64,000 nucleotides of DNA, taken from positions 124,001 through 188,000 of the forward strand of contig NZ_JANZXN010000006.1 in the NCBI RefSeq assembly GCF_025629245.1, in the 5' to 3' direction. Positions 34,185 through 42,697 of this stretch are shown piece by piece. The DNA is from Natronobiforma cellulositropha. GTDB taxonomy: Archaea; Halobacteriota; Halobacteria; Halobacteriales; Natrialbaceae. Position numbers and translations under genes: made by a program. The notes beneath the pieces were generated by a model. That model saw nothing but the letters and a program-made list of their open reading frames with translations, did no database searches and was not told the DNA's origin. Within the stretch, counting starts at the first letter, position 1, and the number at the start of each line of letters is the position of its first letter.

Positions 34185-34669
34185 TGGTGAAAAACTAAGC
34201 CCCAGAAATTAGGATGGGGAACATACCATAATAAACCAGAGATGGCTGTTTTTCGAGATAAATCGTTTATCATCTCATAACGAACCGCTTGCTTCCGTAA
34301 GTATCCGACAAAATGATTTTGCGAGGTGGTTTCTGTCAGTCGTGTAGAGTTTAGAACACTATTCTCGTGACCAAAGAGGTGGGACATTGTGGCTATAATG
34401 GGGACAATACCATAACTAGTTTTTGTACTCAGCCGAAAGGTTGGGGACCCAAGATCGCTCTTCAGTGGGAGATCGTTGATACTGAGGACGATGACTGCCG
34501 AACTGAAGAGAACAAAGCCACCGTATCAGCGGTGTTCGATACGCACTAACGTGTTAGATGCGGTGATGGACGACATGATCAGAACAAAACACCGGTATTC
34601 ACAGTCGTCAATCGTACTACGGAAACTGGGAAGAAGTGCTCAGACGTGTCATCAAAGTACGCAGTGAAA
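34185..34669. other. AT-rich gap without recognisable gene
   Basis: These 485 bases have low G+C and several short frames on both strands, none longer than about 65 codons and none resembling a known protein. They precede an insertion element copy (34670-34811). The stretch may be debris of a deleted gene or transposase; I cannot identify it. Confidence 0.4.
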
Positions 34670-34811
34670 GGCTCTGGTGAATCGCCATACTGCGTCGAAT
34701 TGTAGTGTCTCGCAGTCATCCTGAAGGCGGCTAATAAGCTTGCCACCGCCCGATTCCTTGAGCGGCGCAATCCCACCGAAAATCGCCGCCGCCTAGTGAT
34801 TTACCAAAGCC
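34670..34811. mobile_element. MITE copy 1 (IS903-like ends)
   Basis: This 142-base element starts GGCTCTGGTGAATCGCCATA and ends with CTAGTGATTTACCAAAGCC, so its ends are imperfect inverted repeats. It shares the 5' end, CTTGCCACYGCCCGATTCC and GAGCGGCGCAAT with the 177-base copy at 40793-40969 (which lies in inverse orientation), with an internal deletion. The ends resemble those of the IS5-family IS903 group (GGCTTTGTTGAAT). No obvious target duplication is seen. Its right end lies 10 bases before the ATG at 34822. Confidence 0.75.
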
Positions 34812-34821
34812 AAATAAACAA

Positions 34822-36624
34822 ATGCGACACTGGAGGGTAGTCCAGAAGACTTTTAGAAATACAGATGTCTTTCCGGTAAGATTATTTCACCAACGGTTGA
34901 ACAACTTTGCTATGATCGTCCGACTTGGGTTCATAGCTATTTCACTCTTATTCACGGTTACTATTATGGGTGTTCATTTCACAGAACAACTGTATCCCTG
35001 GATGGGGATATTTATATTTTTTTCACTCTCAATTATTATTTTCCTTTCTCGCAGCCTTCAACCAGTGGTAGGAGTTAGCACAGTTATTATTGTTGCTCTG
35101 TCACATAGACTAGTATCGTTTTATCATCCGGCGACGCTATCTGGACAAGATCCAGACAAGATAGCTGCTGCAGTGAACAGAATAATACACACTGGTAAGC
35201 TGTCATCGATAGAGGGATTAAACTTCTACTCCGGGGCTCCACTTTATTTTCTCAATTCTGTAGGGATCTCTCATTTTATGGGTTTGGAAGCACAGTATTC
35301 GGCTGTCGCATACGTACTAATTGTAACTATTATAACACCATTAGCTGTCGCAGTTTTAGTCCAGTCTCTGTCGTGGTTGCCAGATTCTGCAGTAACAATT
35401 GCTGCATCCATCTCAGTGGTCTCGACAGCAAGCTCAATAGATTCACTGTGGCCGATACCTCAACAACATGCAGTGGTCCTATTTTTCATTACATGTGTAT
35501 TGTTGTTGATTTACCACAGATTTGACGCGAACGATAAAACCATACCAATCCTATTAATTCTCAGCCTTGCATCAATTGTGGCATCCCACAAGATTGGAGG
35601 ATTATACACACTGGCAGCGTTACTTGGAGTGCTGGTAATTGGGTTAGTAAACGAAAAAGAGTACATATCAAAATATCGGATGCGAAAACACCAATCACAG
35701 AATACAGCACCTTTACTGATATTAACCATCTTGTCGACAATATTTCTGTTAATAGTTTGGACATATACTACAACCCAGATTCGGCCTGTTGCGACATTAT
35801 TTTTACAAACAATAATCCATAATCCCGGACCAGTATCAGGCGCAGTACTTGATTCAACTGCAGCAGAACCGACGACAAGCGGGATAAGCGGAATTATTAT
35901 CCGACAGGGTCACTGGTTGATATACCTGCCCTTCGTTTCAATAGGGTGGGTCATATTATGGAGAATGGATAAGTCACCAGTTTTGGCAGGGATAGCAGCA
36001 GCAGTTGGTTCACTGTTCATTATCACATTCATAGGTGCTGTATCCACTCGACGAATGTTATTGTTTGCTGAGCCAATATTCTCAATTCTTTTGGTCGTAT
36101 TAGTATTTGCAGGAATTTTCTCGGCACGGAAAGGAACAACGACGGGGAGTATACTGCTTCTATTTGTCATCATATTTGCGCAGATCAGCGCCCCATTAGC
36201 TACTCTTGACCATCCACAGGAATCGCGTCAGTACTTAACGCATGGAGAGTGGGAAGGAAAGAAATTCGTAGCTGATCACACAAGTGGAGAGGTCTATGCA
36301 GATTATTATTATGCAAGGCAGAATGTAGAGTATTTTGGGGAAGGAGTATCGTACCGACCAGGGGGTGCTGACCCTACGCCAGATGGATTCTCCCAACTAG
36401 GACCGGACATTCTAGCTGGAGATACGCATGAACAAGGGTACCCGAATGTGTTGATTAGAACGAACGTAGACACTGTAATGTTCGGTGGACATTGGAATCT
36501 TGAATGGAATCCAAGTCAAGAATTCGATAATTCTACTGATTACAGTAAGGTGGTCGACAATGGAGAAGTTAGCTTATATCACAAATCCAATGATTCATCA
36601 GCTAGAATCAGGAATGGTTTATAA
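34822..36624 (+). CDS. GT-C-like integral membrane glycosyltransferase (putative)
   Basis: The 600-residue protein has about 11-13 transmembrane helices over residues 30-460 and a soluble C-terminal domain of about 130 residues. An early loop carries SGQDPDKIAAAVNRIIHTGKL, an acidic motif placed like the catalytic Asp of GT-C enzymes (dolichyl-phosphate-sugar transferases). I therefore infer a sugar transfer on the outer membrane face. It has markedly low G+C (about 38% in counted lines), indicating recent acquisition. The ATG at 34822 is 10 bases from the insertion element, so the promoter must lie within the element; an alternative start is ATG 34912. Confidence 0.75.
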   Translation: MRHWRVVQKTFRNTDVFPVRLFHQRLNNFAMIVRLGFIAISLLFTVTIMGVHFTEQLYPWMGIFIFFSLSIIIFLSRSLQPVVGVSTVIIVALSHRLVSFYHPATLSGQDPDKIAAAVNRIIHTGKLSSIEGLNFYSGAPLYFLNSVGISHFMGLEAQYSAVAYVLIVTIITPLAVAVLVQSLSWLPDSAVTIAASISVVSTASSIDSLWPIPQQHAVVLFFITCVLLLIYHRFDANDKTIPILLILSLASIVASHKIGGLYTLAALLGVLVIGLVNEKEYISKYRMRKHQSQNTAPLLILTILSTIFLLIVWTYTTTQIRPVATLFLQTIIHNPGPVSGAVLDSTAAEPTTSGISGIIIRQGHWLIYLPFVSIGWVILWRMDKSPVLAGIAAAVGSLFIITFIGAVSTRRMLLFAEPIFSILLVVLVFAGIFSARKGTTTGSILLLFVIIFAQISAPLATLDHPQESRQYLTHGEWEGKKFVADHTSGEVYADYYYARQNVEYFGEGVSYRPGGADPTPDGFSQLGPDILAGDTHEQGYPNVLIRTNVDTVMFGGHWNLEWNPSQEFDNSTDYSKVVDNGEVSLYHKSNDSSARIRNGL

Positions 36625-36743
36625 CTCTTCTACACCGACCGAACTAAGAACCCGCCATTTTATTGTGGCTCTTTGACTTGATAAAGCCAAATATCCACAT
36701 ACGGTACCGAGAGTCAGTGACCCAGAACCACTAATTAGAGGAT

Positions 36744-37769
36744 TCAATTAATCGCCACAGTGGTCCAGTGGTGGACCCAGTAGTCTGCGTTGTCAGGGCG
36801 GGGTTCATCCGGCACCGAACCCGTATACACCAGCCACTCAAGGCGGATATCGTCGCCAAGCGTTTCGGGTGAGATACTGTGTCCGTGATACACCGTCTCT
36901 CCATGTGGTACCCGAATAGGTAACCGTTTCATCTCTCGCCAGTCACCAAACGATGACTGATCAGCTGACCACTCGCGTTCGACAACCACGACAGTATACT
37001 CGACAGTCTCGTATTCGTTATTCTCAAGCACCAAGTGCAGTTCGTGGCTGTCCCCCGGAGTGAAATCGCGAGGAATATTACCGGCAACGTATTCATCGGA
37101 GGCGGTTTCCGTTACGATCCCAACAGTGGTGAGGTGCTCGCCGGACTGAGGCGTACTAACGACGTATCCGACACTTCCGGCAGCGAGTACGATAGAAACA
37201 ATGAGTGCAAACGTCAGCGCTGAGTCGATGGACGCGGTGGGCCTGGATAGTTCGTCCCGTGCCCGATTTACCCATGCTCGGTACGGTACAGAGAAGCGGT
37301 AGTCTGGGGCCAACAATCTCCGCCTGACAGTAGCGACGAGAGAAAAGATGACGACGACGAGGCTGAGAGAGATCACCACTGGTCTCGGTTCGAGACCCCA
37401 CGGGGAAAAGCTGACTAGCAGAACGACGAGTGGAACGAGGACGAGACTCAGGCCAAACGAGAGAACGATTCGCTCGAGGCCGGTGATACCAGATGTTCGG
37501 TGGGTGTGCTTGGTGGAAGATCCAGCAGCACTCGTTTTGCTGGACTGGGTAATGTCACGCGCTGGAAAAAGCGCTGCTGTGAGTACGTACCCTGGAACGA
37601 AAATGACAAACAATAGCCCAGCGAGAATCCGAAGTGGCGTCTCTCGAAGTAGCGGTGCAAAAATAAAGACGTTTACGAGAACCACTGACACGAGGGTGGC
37701 CACAATATCGGCCGGTGCGTCCCGTAGTTGACGGGGAAGGAATAGCCAAAGAGACCGACTGCTACTCAT
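36744..37769 (-). CDS. DUF1616 membrane protein
   Basis: The 341-residue protein has about five N-terminal transmembrane helices (IVATLVSVVLVNVFIFAPLL, ILAGLLFVIFVPGYVLTAALF with the family FVPGY motif, IVLSFGLSLVLVPLVVLLV) and an extracellular beta-rich domain (residues about 210-341, ending YWVHHWTTVAIN). DUF1616 proteins occur in archaeal S-layer/N-glycan clusters with unknown function. ATG 37769 is chosen because the TATA element ATATTTTTTA (37796-37805) lies about 31 bases upstream. It lies 42 bases from element copy 2 (37812-37990). Confidence 0.87.
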   Translation of the reverse strand: MSSSRSLWLFLPRQLRDAPADIVATLVSVVLVNVFIFAPLLRETPLRILAGLLFVIFVPGYVLTAALFPARDITQSSKTSAAGSSTKHTHRTSGITGLERIVLSFGLSLVLVPLVVLLVSFSPWGLEPRPVVISLSLVVVIFSLVATVRRRLLAPDYRFSVPYRAWVNRARDELSRPTASIDSALTFALIVSIVLAAGSVGYVVSTPQSGEHLTTVGIVTETASDEYVAGNIPRDFTPGDSHELHLVLENNEYETVEYTVVVVEREWSADQSSFGDWREMKRLPIRVPHGETVYHGHSISPETLGDDIRLEWLVYTGSVPDEPRPDNADYWVHHWTTVAIN

Positions 37770-37811
37770 CAGATGTCCAGTAGCACTCCCCACGGTAAAA
37801 AATATCTGAAA

Positions 37812-37990
37812 GGCTTTGGTGAATAGCCACGCAGTGTCGGGAGTGTTGTGTCAAACATTTTATCATATTTCAGTCAATTCTTTTGTCATTTATGAATTCT
37901 TTAAGTGTGATCATGACAGTTTCAGCGTGAAACCTTGAGCGACGTGATTCCCAGTGATAAGTCGATGCTATCTATTGATTCACCAGAGGC
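37812..37990. mobile_element. MITE-like element copy 2 (diverged)
   Basis: The 179-base segment starts GGCTTTGGTGAATAGCCACG and ends CTATTGATTCACCAGAGGC, inverted repeats matching the ends of the copies at 34670 and 40793. The left-end subterminal GCAGTGTCGGGAGTGTTGTG parallels the left end of copy 1. The middle is AT-rich and unlike the other copies, so it may be an older or different internal sequence. It sits between the DUF1616 gene start and the sulfatase-fold gene stop. Confidence 0.6.
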
Positions 37991-38030
37991 AAGTAAATCA
38001 ATTCAGTACGACGGTTCATTGCATTAGCAC

Positions 38031-39488
38031 CTACAAATAGCCAAGGCTTTCGAGATGTTTTCGACTATGTTCATCGATGTTCCCTTTTTCGTTTTCGACG
38101 TACGAAAGCGGTGTGTTTTCGTCGTCCATCTGAGTAATGTGATCAGCGACGATATCCGGGTGCTCAGCTGAGAGATCGTGTTCTTCAGTGGGATCGGCGA
38201 CGACATCGTACAATTGCGCAGAGCCATCCGACCCCTCGATCGTTTTCCACCGGCCATCTCGAATGCTTCGGAGTGTGCGATCGTACCGACGGATCGTCTC
38301 AGGGAGTTCACCGAGATGTGCGTCCATTGACTCCATCGACGGTTGGGGTGCTCTGTACTCGCCGATGACGTACTCGCGGTATTCTTCGCGGAGGAAGCTC
38401 TGGGTCGAGATTGTTTCTGTAGATGGTAGCTCTATGCCAGCTAAGTCTAATAGCGTCGGATAGAGGTCTCGGACTTCTACTAGTTCATCAACAGTCGTTC
38501 CCGACTGGAACACCTCTGGATAGCGCACGAACAGTGGAACGTTGAGCAGCGTATCGTACAGACAGTACTGGTGGTCCATCAGATTGTGGTCACCAATGTT
38601 TTCACCGTGGTCGCCAACGACGATCAGGCACGTATCCTCCAGTAAGTCACACTCGCGTAACGTTCGATAGATACCGCCGACCAGTTCGTCGACGTAGGCG
38701 AGTTCGCCCTTGTACAGCTGCAAGAGGATGTTCAGCTCTCTGTCCGTCAGTTCCGAGTGTCCAGCGATGTACTCCCACGGATCTTGGTTGATACGGTCTA
38801 CTTCTTCAGGAGTGACATCGTCGGGCAAGAACTGTTCCAGATAGCGATCCGGTGGCCAGTACTCGAGGTGGGGCTCGAGATAGTTTACGAAGAAGAAAAA
38901 CGGGTCGTCAGTGGGCTCACGGTTTCGGAGCCACTTCGTGACTCGTCTGGTGGTGTTCGCACCACCCATCTGGCGACTTTTCGAGAGATATTTCCCGTAC
39001 GCGGCGTTCACGATCGTCTTCGGCAGTTCTCGGGGAGAGACCTCAGAGGTGAACGCACGAATCATCTCCCGTTTCGAGTTGGCTTCCGAGACCGACGAGA
39101 GATCGGCATCCGTCCAGTAGTAGTCCCACTTCATCGAGAGGTTATCGAAGCCGCGGTGGAAGCCGAACTTCTTGCTCACCCAGACGTTCCCAGAGATGCC
39201 GACGGTGTCATAGCCACCGTTGGATAGCTGTTCAGCAAGTGTCGGGACGTGAGGGTCAAACCGTTTGGTTCCGGCGTGCGTATTGTGGTCGCTGGTTCGC
39301 TGGCCAGTGAACAGTGAGGCGTGTGATGGGAGTGTCCACGGTGCTGTCGTGAACGCAGAAGTGAAAGAGACACCCTCTTCAGTGATTGACTCGAGGGTTG
39401 GCAGGTGTCCATCGTCGATAAGAGAGAAGACAGTCTCTGCCCTCGCTGTATCGAGAACGATTAGAATGATATTTGGCTGCATCTTCAC
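38031..39488 (-). CDS. Sulfatase-fold hydrolase/transferase (Thr nucleophile)
   Basis: The 485-residue protein has the sulfatase fold: NIILIVLDTARAE metal-binding start, nucleophile loop TAPWTLPSHASLFTG, then VVGDHGENIGDH metal ligands and C-terminal RDGRWKTIEG. Where sulfatases have Cys/Ser-x-Pro-Ser-Arg the loop reads T52-L-P-S-H, so the formylglycine Cys is replaced by Thr, as in phosphoethanolamine or lipoteichoic-acid-type phosphotransferases. No signal peptide or transmembrane helix is seen. It may cleave or transfer a phosphate or sulfate group on the glycan. It is flanked by glycan genes and by insertion element copies. Confidence 0.88.
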   Translation of the reverse strand: MKMQPNIILIVLDTARAETVFSLIDDGHLPTLESITEEGVSFTSAFTTAPWTLPSHASLFTGQRTSDHNTHAGTKRFDPHVPTLAEQLSNGGYDTVGISGNVWVSKKFGFHRGFDNLSMKWDYYWTDADLSSVSEANSKREMIRAFTSEVSPRELPKTIVNAAYGKYLSKSRQMGGANTTRRVTKWLRNREPTDDPFFFFVNYLEPHLEYWPPDRYLEQFLPDDVTPEEVDRINQDPWEYIAGHSELTDRELNILLQLYKGELAYVDELVGGIYRTLRECDLLEDTCLIVVGDHGENIGDHNLMDHQYCLYDTLLNVPLFVRYPEVFQSGTTVDELVEVRDLYPTLLDLAGIELPSTETISTQSFLREEYREYVIGEYRAPQPSMESMDAHLGELPETIRRYDRTLRSIRDGRWKTIEGSDGSAQLYDVVADPTEEHDLSAEHPDIVADHITQMDDENTPLSYVENEKGNIDEHSRKHLESLGYL

Positions 39489-39634
39489 AGAGATACGATC
39501 GATATCATATTGAATGAATCTTTCCCTTCACAAACATAGTTTCGAAGTTGATTAGAGATATGATTTACACGCGAAAATTCGGAACAGTATGGTCGGTGGC
39601 TCGGGCTAACTGGTAGGCAGTGGTGAATCGCACA

Positions 39635-40720
39635 TCACGTAATTACCGAGCGGAATGTGCGAGCGTAAGCTTGTGCAGCATTCTTACCTGAAAATCGTTC
39701 GATCCGCTCGTTGATAATTGACGTCATGTTCTCGCTGTAGGACTGATCGGACAGGGCTTGGGATAATTCCCTCCCTAATGCACGCGGTGACTCAACGGGA
39801 ACGAACGCTGGGTAGTCTTCACCGAGAGCATCGACAAAAGCAGGGATATTCGATGCTACAATCGGTACCTGATGGGCCATCGCCTCGAGCATGCTGATGC
39901 TGAATCCCTCTGCCTTGGATGGGAGAGCGATGACGTCGGCGTGATAGTACACACTTTGCGGATTATCTACGAACCCTACGAAGTGGACGTTATCGGCAAT
40001 TCCGAGTTCGATCGCTCGATTTTCGAGTCGCTGTTGGCGTTTCCCAGTTCGCCCAGTTAGCACTAACTGTGCGTCGGGGATGTTGTTGAGAGTGTGTTCA
40101 AAACCTTCGACGAGATCGATCCGTCGTTTTTTGGGATCGAACCGTGCCACGTTTGCGACGACCGGCGCGTCCGGGTCGAGGTCGGCAGTCCACTCGAGGT
40201 CGTCCCAGGGAATGGCGCCCGCTTCACGGACGGCCTCGACATCAATACAGTTGTAGATGACCTCCGTATCGGCGAAATAGTACCAGGGAAGTGATCGGGC
40301 GACGGAATCGGACACGCACACCGCGCGATTTGCGAATGGGGCCGTCAGTACGTCAGGGAGTTTCGCGGTCAGCGGCCGCATTTTGTAATTCGTGTGGACG
40401 GTGTGAACGACCGGGATGCGATGCAGCCTCGCAATCGGCCGACCGATCAACGCAGCGCTGATCATGTGCGTGTGGACGACATCATAGTCGTTCTCGCGAA
40501 GGTGCTTATCAAATGCCCGTGCAGCACTAACGGACAGCATGTCCTCGGCTAGGCGTTCGACGGGAATGCTCTCGGCTTCGAACTTTTCGACGAGTCCGTC
40601 GCGTCCGCCGAGATACGCGACCTGGAGGTCGACGTCGTCGGGGAGGTGGCGCGCGACCTGATAACAGACCCGAGGTGCCCCACCGGAGCCGAGTTGTCCG
40701 CTGAGCAGTAACACGTTCAT
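39635..40720 (-). CDS. Family 4 glycosyltransferase
   Basis: The 361-residue GT-B enzyme has the N-terminal GQLGSGGAPRVCYQVARHLP and the family E-x7-E motif EGFSISMLE with flanking LPSKAEGFSISMLEAM. A catalytic basic patch is in VARFDPKKRRIDLVEGFE. It transfers a sugar from a nucleotide donor with retention, to an acceptor in the cytosol. It is followed by an isolated insertion-element-like end (GGCAGTGGTGAATCGC at 39616-39631) just beyond its stop. G+C is about 53%. Confidence 0.93.
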   Translation of the reverse strand: MNVLLLSGQLGSGGAPRVCYQVARHLPDDVDLQVAYLGGRDGLVEKFEAESIPVERLAEDMLSVSAARAFDKHLRENDYDVVHTHMISAALIGRPIARLHRIPVVHTVHTNYKMRPLTAKLPDVLTAPFANRAVCVSDSVARSLPWYYFADTEVIYNCIDVEAVREAGAIPWDDLEWTADLDPDAPVVANVARFDPKKRRIDLVEGFEHTLNNIPDAQLVLTGRTGKRQQRLENRAIELGIADNVHFVGFVDNPQSVYYHADVIALPSKAEGFSISMLEAMAHQVPIVASNIPAFVDALGEDYPAFVPVESPRALGRELSQALSDQSYSENMTSIINERIERFSGKNAAQAYARTFRSVIT

Positions 40721-40792
40721 TGAATAGGTAATGTCGAGAGAAAATAAAAAGCATGTCGACTTCTCCTACTGCCGTGTCAGTTTTGGTGCGAG

Positions 40793-40969
40793 GGCTTTGG
40801 TGAATCACTAGACGGCGACTTTCGATGAGAAATTGCGCCGCTCGAGGCGCCACACTGGGACGATCGCGACGAGAACCTCGAGGAATCGGGCAGTGGCAAG
40901 CTGATTAGCCAATCTCTGGACGACCACAAGACAACACAACTCGACGCAGTATGGCGATTCACCAGAGCC
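40793..40969. mobile_element. MITE copy 3 with 8-bp target duplication
   Basis: The 177-base element has inverted ends: GGCTTTGGTGAATCACTAG on the left and CGATTCACCAGAGCC on the right. It is flanked by the perfect 8-base direct repeat GGTGCGAG (40785-40792 and 40970-40977), proof of insertion by a transposase. No transposase is encoded, so it is a miniature element moved in trans; the ends resemble the IS5-family IS903 group. It lies in the intergenic region between the divergent genes at 40720 and 41086, near the promoter of each. It is the least damaged copy. Confidence 0.85.
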
Positions 40970-41085
40970 GGTGCGAGTAAATTTTCTTTCCGATGAAAAC
41001 GGTTCTCCGATCCCACAGCTTGACGTGATGCCAACCTATCGATCTTTCGCAACACTCATGGTATTAGTAGTAAATTACATTTCCA

Positions 41086-42693
41086 ATGGCTAAAAAAACC
41101 GTCCTCGTTGGCCTCGATGGACTTGGATGGGACATCTTATCTCCGATGGTTGGCGCGGACCGGCTACCGACGGTGTGTTCACTTCGTGAGGAAGGGACCG
41201 GCGGTGACCTTGAGAGCACCCATCCCCCGTGGACGCCGTGTGCCTGGCCCTCGCTGCAGAGTGGTCGAAATCCTGGGTCACATGGCGTGTTCGACTTCTT
41301 CACGAGGGATGGTTACGAGAAGCGTCTCATCGATCGCCGGGACGTCGACGCTCCGTATCTACCCGACGTCGCCGAAGCCGAGGGGAAGTCCGTCATAAGC
41401 ATCAACTTCCCGGTCACCCACCCAGTCCCGGAGTACGAAAACGGTGCTGTCGTACCCGGGTATCTCGCGACGGAAGACGCCGAGTGGCATCCGGAAGGCC
41501 TCCGAGCCGAGTACGAGAGCGAGTACGGTAAATACAGGATCTATCCAGAATATGGTACCGGAGAAGACGTCGTTGAGGAGTTCGTGGACGTCGCCCGATG
41601 CCGACGAGACGTCGCCACGTTTCTGGACAGCAAATTCGACTGGGACTTACTGGCCGTCCAGTTTCAGGTCACTGATTCCGTGTTTCACGACGTCAACGAC
41701 CCCGAGAAGTGGTACGACGTCCTCGAGGAAGTGGACGGCTTCGTCGGCGACATCGTCGGTCTCGCCGACGATCCCAACGTCTTCGTCGTCTCCGATCACG
41801 GTATGGGGAAGTATGACTGGACGTTCTACGTGAATACGTGGCTCGCAGAGGAGGGCTACTGCGAGACGACCGAAGGGGAACCGGAGTATCTCCAGATGAA
41901 AAAGGAGGAGCTGAAAGCAGAAGACGGTGCCGAATCAGCGAACAGCTCGGCGTTGACGAGCGTCCTCCGCACCGGGGTGTCCCTCTCCTCGAAAGTCGGC
42001 CTGGGTCCACAGCGAATCCACTCGATTCTGAGTACGGTTGGCCTCGCCCCGCACGTCACCCGGCTGCTTCCGGACAACGCGCTCCTTGCCGCGCAGAATG
42101 AAACCGTCGACTGGGAACGATCAGATGCGTTCCAGATCTTTTTCAATAGTTGTGGGATTCACCTCAACAAAGCTGGTCGAGAACCGGCTGGTACCCTCGA
42201 TGACGATGCTTACGAAGCGCTTCGGGAGGAACTCATCGAGAAACTCGAGGCGTTAGAAGATCCGGATGGCCAGTGCGTGTTTTCCGCCGTCGAGCGCAAA
42301 GAAGCGGTCTACGACGGGGCTCACTTCGAGGACGCTCCCGACATCGTCCTTTTTCCGCGCGAGTACCAGTACGACGTCAGTGGATCGATACTCGGTCCCT
42401 TCCGTCGAAACGATCATATGAACCACCGGCCCCAGGGAATCGTCGTAGCTGCGGGACCCGACATTGAACCAGTGGAACTGGTCGACGCATCGATCGTCGA
42501 CATCGCACCGACTGTGGCCGCGACGATGGGGTTGCCGGTCGACACCGACCGTGACGGAACGGTCCTCTCCACGACCGACCGAGAGTACGAAGAAGACACC
42601 TGGGACGAGTTAGTCGACGCGAGTTGGGGCGAGACGTCCTACGACGAATCGGCAGTCGAAGAACGGCTCGCCGACCTCGGATACATGGAGTAG
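41086..42693 (+). CDS. Alkaline-phosphatase-superfamily phosphodiesterase-like enzyme, second copy
   Basis: The 535-residue protein is a paralogue of 448-2085, with the same order of motifs: VGLDGLGWD, nucleophile loop STHPPWTPCAWPSLQSG (likely Thr in PPWT), QVTDSVFHDVND, SDHGMGKYD, and FRRNDHMNHRP near the C-terminus. A 22-residue C-terminal segment SAVEERLADLGYME resembles the other copy's DRLEDLGYL end. Both are next to glycan genes and have no signal peptide. Function in a nucleotide-sugar or phospho-glycan step is inferred. Confidence 0.87.
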   Translation: MAKKTVLVGLDGLGWDILSPMVGADRLPTVCSLREEGTGGDLESTHPPWTPCAWPSLQSGRNPGSHGVFDFFTRDGYEKRLIDRRDVDAPYLPDVAEAEGKSVISINFPVTHPVPEYENGAVVPGYLATEDAEWHPEGLRAEYESEYGKYRIYPEYGTGEDVVEEFVDVARCRRDVATFLDSKFDWDLLAVQFQVTDSVFHDVNDPEKWYDVLEEVDGFVGDIVGLADDPNVFVVSDHGMGKYDWTFYVNTWLAEEGYCETTEGEPEYLQMKKEELKAEDGAESANSSALTSVLRTGVSLSSKVGLGPQRIHSILSTVGLAPHVTRLLPDNALLAAQNETVDWERSDAFQIFFNSCGIHLNKAGREPAGTLDDDAYEALREELIEKLEALEDPDGQCVFSAVERKEAVYDGAHFEDAPDIVLFPREYQYDVSGSILGPFRRNDHMNHRPQGIVVAAGPDIEPVELVDASIVDIAPTVAATMGLPVDTDRDGTVLSTTDREYEEDTWDELVDASWGETSYDESAVEERLADLGYME

Positions 42694-42697
42694 TCTA

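Noticed and set aside
36664-36686. GGCTC...AAAGCC near the end of the GT-C-like gene as another element
   Set aside because: The two arms are only about 22 bases apart and match the ends poorly; it is more likely a small hairpin at the gene end.
39616-39631. Fourth insertion element
   Set aside because: Only one end-like sequence (GGCAGTGGTGAATCGC) is visible, with no partner end; at best a fragment.
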